From AP-15 sp963737145 (GTDB lineage Bacteria > Pseudomonadota > Alphaproteobacteria > ATCC43930 > CGMCC-115725), in NCBI GenBank assembly GCA_963737145.1, contig CAVTRO010000007.1:558001-622000 (forward strand): DNA of 64,000 bases, given 5' to 3'. Each line of letters begins with the position of its first letter. Position 1 is the stretch's first letter. The translations under genes and the position numbers were made by a program. Under the pieces are notes generated by a model that saw only the letters and a list, made by a program, of their open reading frames with translations, was not told the origin of the DNA and did no database searches. Below are positions 61,354 through 64,000 of the stretch, piece by piece.

Positions 61354-62700
61354 GGAGCTATGCAAGAGATTGGGTGACGAGGTGATCAGGCGGCGTGGTG
61401 AGCCGTCAATTCAATGACCTCGATGCCATTTTGGAATCTGACGCCTTGAACGACTTTCGGCAACTGGTTTTCACCCTTTAATCGTCGCCATGTTTTCGCG
61501 GCGGCATTGACGAGTTTGAACACCATGAGCTTGGCGGTCTTGGTCGACAGGGCTCCCTTGGTCCGTATGGTTCGATGACGCACCGTCGCAAATACGCTCT
61601 CGATCGGGTTTGAGGTTCGCAGATGGTCCCACTGCTCGGCCGGGAAGTCGACGAAGGCGAGTAGAGCTTCCCGGTCCTTGGTCAGGCAGGCGACCGCCTT
61701 GTCGTACTTGGCGCTGTACTTGTCGGCGAACACATCGATGGCTGCTTCGGCCGACGCGCGGGTCGGCGCACCGTAAATTTCACGAAGGTCTGCCTTCATG
61801 TTGATCTGGACCGAGAGGGGAACTTTGTTCAGTACGCTGATCGGGGCGACCCCTGAGGGCAAGAAGGAATTGGTCGGCTTCCAGACCGGGGTGCGGGAGA
61901 GCGCACAAAGCTGGCGCGAACTCCTCATCGACATCAAGCGTTGGCGGTCTTGTGAACCCAACACCGCTGGTGCCGGGCGCCCGGAAAGACCTCCTCGATG
62001 GCCTTCCAGACACGAGCATGCATTCAGCGGCCGGTTCCATCCGGGCCTGCAAGTAGACCCCATCCGCCCACACGTATACGTATCGCCGGGCCGAGAGGTC
62101 GCGGCTCTGCCAGGCATCGTAACCCGCCTGCCATTGCACGGTTAGCCGCGAGATCACGGCTGGCGACAAGTTCGGCGCGGCCTTGCCCAAGAGCGCGGCG
62201 AGCGCCTCCTGGAAGTCGCCGGTCGACACCCCGCGCAGGTAGAGAACCGGCAACAGCGCGTCGAGAGTCTTCGTCCGCCGCGCCCACTTCGGCAGAATCG
62301 ACGAGGTAAAGCGGATCTTCTCCTCCGCGCTTACCTCACCCCGGTCGCGGACCTTGGCGCGACGAACCTCGACAGGCCCGACGCCGGTCTGGATCGCGCG
62401 ATGCGGCCCATGGCCGTGACGCACGACGCGGTCGCGACCATCCGGTAATTTTAAGTCCTTGCGCAGCGCGACGAAGGCGTCCGCTTCGGCGATCAGCGCC
62501 TGCGCCAGCATTCGGCGGGCGCCTTCACGGGCAAGTTCGGTCAGAGGATCGTCAATTGCGTCAGGCTGACGCAAACGGATGACGGTGGTATCTTTCAACA
62601 TGGCGTATCGCTTCTTTCAGGGAGGTTCTGGCAGGCTTGACACCCGCGTCGATACGCCGCCTTCAATCAATCGTCGTCACCCAAATTCCTGCTTAGCTCC
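61354..62700 (-). mobile_element. IS256-family insertion sequence (rearranged)
   Basis: The element is bounded by 27-bp imperfect inverted repeats. The left end at 61354-61380 begins GGAGCTATGCAAGAG; the right end at 62674-62700 reads GGAGCTAAGCAGGAA on the minus strand; both finish TTGGGTGACGA. 23 of 27 positions match. The 1347-bp length fits the family. Flanking 8-bp sequences differ, so there is no target-site duplication, suggesting recombination after insertion. The transposase inside is scrambled (separate entry). Confidence 0.88.
61386..62601 (-). pseudogene. IS256-family transposase, internally rearranged
   Basis: The N-terminal part (ATG 62601) reads normally to YVYVWADGVYLQARMEPAAE, including the first catalytic Asp, then CMLV. 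It jumps, out of frame, to WKAIEEVFPGARHQRCWVHK-TAN, skipping ~55 residues. The next ~105 bp are inverted: the plus strand at about 61838-61942 reads LIGATPEGKKELVGFQTG then VRESAQSWRELLIDIK, which belongs right after CMLV. The minus-strand order then resumes VLNKVPLSVQINMKADLREI to NPIESVFATVRHRT with the final Glu. The VGDGALGF-type block with the second catalytic Asp is not found, so the enzyme is inactive. Confidence 0.85.
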
Positions 62701-62859
62701 GCCCTCGAGCGCCTGCAATGGAGAGTGATCTACGAAAAAGTCTGTTGGGAAGTTCGTGCTGGCCGTCGCAATCGGGCTGGCAGTATGCGACGGTCCCGGT
62801 TGTTTGGACAGCTTCCGGGGAGGAATAAGCTAAAGACCGGTAGCCGGCTACTGGTTTGA
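62701..62859. other. Intergenic sequence right of the IS256-type element
   Basis: 159 bp with no supported feature. Confidence 0.25.
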
Positions 62860-63186
62860 TCATGTCCCCCGAAAATCAAAATTCATCCTGTGTTGTTGTG
62901 GGGTGCTGTGAAGCTTGTGGGCAGCCGCCGACCTGTGGGCAAGGCGGGGGAAACGCATGGCGTTTTCCCCGGCTTGTCCATAGGGGACCAACGTCGAGGC
63001 CGACGTAATGGCACTGCTGATCCATGGGTTCCTCCGGGTGGCGTTTGACACCGCAGAGCTTACCGGCTGTTGGTCAGCAGCCGATGCCCTGCGATTACGC
63101 CATGTCCCGTCGCCTGCGATCAGGTTCGCGGAGCGCGCGGAAGGGGTCAAGGGACCGAAACGGTAGCAAGCTTGGCGGCTTGCCGC
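62860..63186 (-). mobile_element. Probable tail of an IS110-family remnant
   Basis: The minus strand reads TSASTLVPYGQAGENAMRFP and RLAHRSAAAHKLHS in one frame directly downstream of the IS110-type N-terminus. The segment is rich in short inverted motifs (ggggaaacgcatggcgttttcccc at about 62947-62970). I take it as non-coding or degenerate sequence of the same element; this is inference from position. Confidence 0.35.
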
Positions 63187-63447
63187 CTAGCGGAGCTTGT
63201 GTTTCGCAGCGCCTTGACGCCTGAGCACGCGGTTGCGGCCGGCCCTGACCGCCTCATCGCGCCAGCGATGCAGCAGGCCAAGCAGCCGTTCCGGGTTCGG
63301 CTCCAGCTTCTTGCGCGGCTGACGCTCAATCCCGGGAAGCATGCCGGCAACGAGCCAGCTCGACTGGCTCAGCTCGACGACAGCAATGACCGTGCTATTT
63401 TGGTCCAGGGTGACGAGAGATCTGCTCAAGTCGTTCGGCTGGGGCAT
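63187..63447 (-). pseudogene. N-terminal fragment of an IS110-family transposase
   Basis: The frame from ATG 63447 reads MPQPNDLSRSLVTLDQNSTV, SQSSWLVAGMLPGIERQP and KKLEPNPERLLGLLHRWRDE, the start of a common rhizobial IS110-type transposase. The first catalytic acidic residue of the RuvC-like DEDD domain would lie in VIAVVELS, where the usual E/D is kept as Glu. Similarity ends after AVRAGR, about 70 residues in; the remaining ~270 residues are missing. Confidence 0.75.
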
Positions 63448-63542
63448 TGCGGCACTCCATCGTTACATGAAGCGACAAAGTTGCCATTCCTCGTCGCCCG
63501 CCCCATAGCGTCTATCGGTCCCGGTCGTGGGGCCCAAAAGCG
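63448..63542. other. Junction between the IS110 remnant and the SDR gene
   Basis: 95 bp, no feature seen. Confidence 0.25.
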
Positions 63543-64000
63543 TCAATCGAGAGATATGCCGGAGATGCGGCGGCACTCGGCCAGCAACTCTTCCTGAGTC
63601 CTGAGGTCGGCCGCTATCGGGTTCGGCGCACGAGGGCGTTGATGAAAAAAATACCCGCCGCTGGATTGCGCCAACTCGTTCTCGCTCGTGGCAAGCCACG
63701 CCTGGGTTACGCATCCTTGATGCAGATCGTCCGGCGCTGAAGCGCCGCCCATCTTTGTCGCTACCCATCCAGGCTCCAGCGCGTTGGCTTTCACGTCTTT
63801 CCAGCGGCGAGCGACAGCAAATGCCAGCAAAACATCGCAAAGCTTGCTCTCGGCGTAAGCCGGCGAGCCACTCCAGGGTCGCTTGGTCCACAGCAGATCG
63901 TCCATTTGCGGACGCACGCCGCGATGCATCCCGGAGCTCAGATAAACCAATCGCTTCGGTCTTTCGATCAGCGCAGTCAGAATGTAGGGCGCGAGCACAT
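63543..64000 (-). CDS. SDR family oxidoreductase, 5' end outside window
   Basis: The C-terminal ~152 residues of a short-chain dehydrogenase. Visible are VLAPYILTALIE (after the NAG region), RLVYLSSGMHRG with catalytic Ser, YAESK (Tyr-x3-Lys) and NALEPGWVATKMGG. The C-terminal region (VTQAWLATSENE..SGGYFFHQRP) matches the extended/retinol-dehydrogenase-like SDRs. The frame remains open to the window edge, so the start lies beyond 64000. Substrate unknown. Confidence 0.85.
   Translation of the reverse strand, partial: VLAPYILTALIERPKRLVYLSSGMHRGVRPQMDDLLWTKRPWSGSPAYAESKLCDVLLAFAVARRWKDVKANALEPGWVATKMGGASAPDDLHQGCVTQAWLATSENELAQSSGGYFFHQRPRAPNPIAADLRTQEELLAECRRISGISLD

Noticed and set aside
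61346..62708. Target-site duplication around the IS256-family element
   Set aside because: The 8 bases on the two sides (CGTAAGCA and GCCCTCGA) do not match.
1..64000. CRISPR array, rRNA operon or riboswitch
   Set aside because: No regularly spaced repeats, no rRNA sequence and no recognisable riboswitch core were seen.

Overview
The window is high-GC DNA, mostly with short intergenic gaps. It looks like chromosomal sequence from an alphaproteobacterium, probably Hyphomicrobiales near the Bradyrhizobium/Rhodoplanes group. The basis is gene content and protein style (DUF763, Ku, a two-domain KaiC-like ATPase, an IS110 N-terminus, many CaiB/BaiF CoA-transferases and molybdenum hydroxylases) and dispersed 'tcattgcg..cgcaatga' intergenic repeats. 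No 16S gene or other taxonomic marker is present, so this placement is inference.

Layout. 1-8.6 kb holds catabolic and redox genes: the 3' part of a xanthine-dehydrogenase-type Mo subunit, a secreted cupin, a VOC dioxygenase, a class III aminotransferase, an unknown internally duplicated protein translationally coupled to a TPP enzyme, and NDH-2. 8.7-20.7 kb is a nearly complete type II secretion system: gspE-F-H-I-J-L-M-N-D-K on the minus strand, gspG alone and converging on gspK, and the prepilin peptidase gspO diverging from gspE. 20.7-25.4 kb carries a methyltransferase, a nucleoside deaminase, CreA, a YihY/BrkB membrane protein and an isochorismatase-type hydrolase. 25.4-28.1 kb is a tight histidine kinase / KaiC-like ATPase / response regulator operon, followed by tRNA-Ser(UGA).

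28.4-37 kb, downstream of the tRNA, is a decayed accessory region. It contains fragments of an acyl-CoA synthetase, a quinone oxidoreductase and an FAH hydrolase around dinB, then a phage remnant (ParB-methyltransferase fusion, small and large terminase), an unknown protein and Ku. 37-49 kb mixes intact catabolic enzymes (SDR, FAH hydrolase, aldo/keto reductase, two luciferase-like monooxygenases, a large alpha/beta hydrolase, DUF763) with gene scraps (HpcH/ABC-F chimera, resolvase, DUF4062). 49.5-61 kb is a second catabolic block: a Mo hydroxylase, a coupled CoA-transferase pair, an M19 dipeptidase, a frameshifted HMG-CoA-lyase/CoA-transferase pair, an SDR and an NHL-propeller protein. 61.3-64 kb has an IS256-family element with a scrambled transposase, an IS110 remnant and a partial SDR.

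Single-base frameshifts, often in G/C runs, interrupt about ten otherwise well-conserved genes, and at least six fall within 56.5-58.7 kb. Some may be sequencing or assembly errors rather than decay, so calls of type 'pseudogene' mean 'not openable in one frame here'. The most unusual items are the scrambled transposase, the 32-bp palindrome between exact 8-bp repeats at 31.1 kb, the duplicated-domain protein coupled to the TPP enzyme, and the kinase/KaiC/receiver operon.
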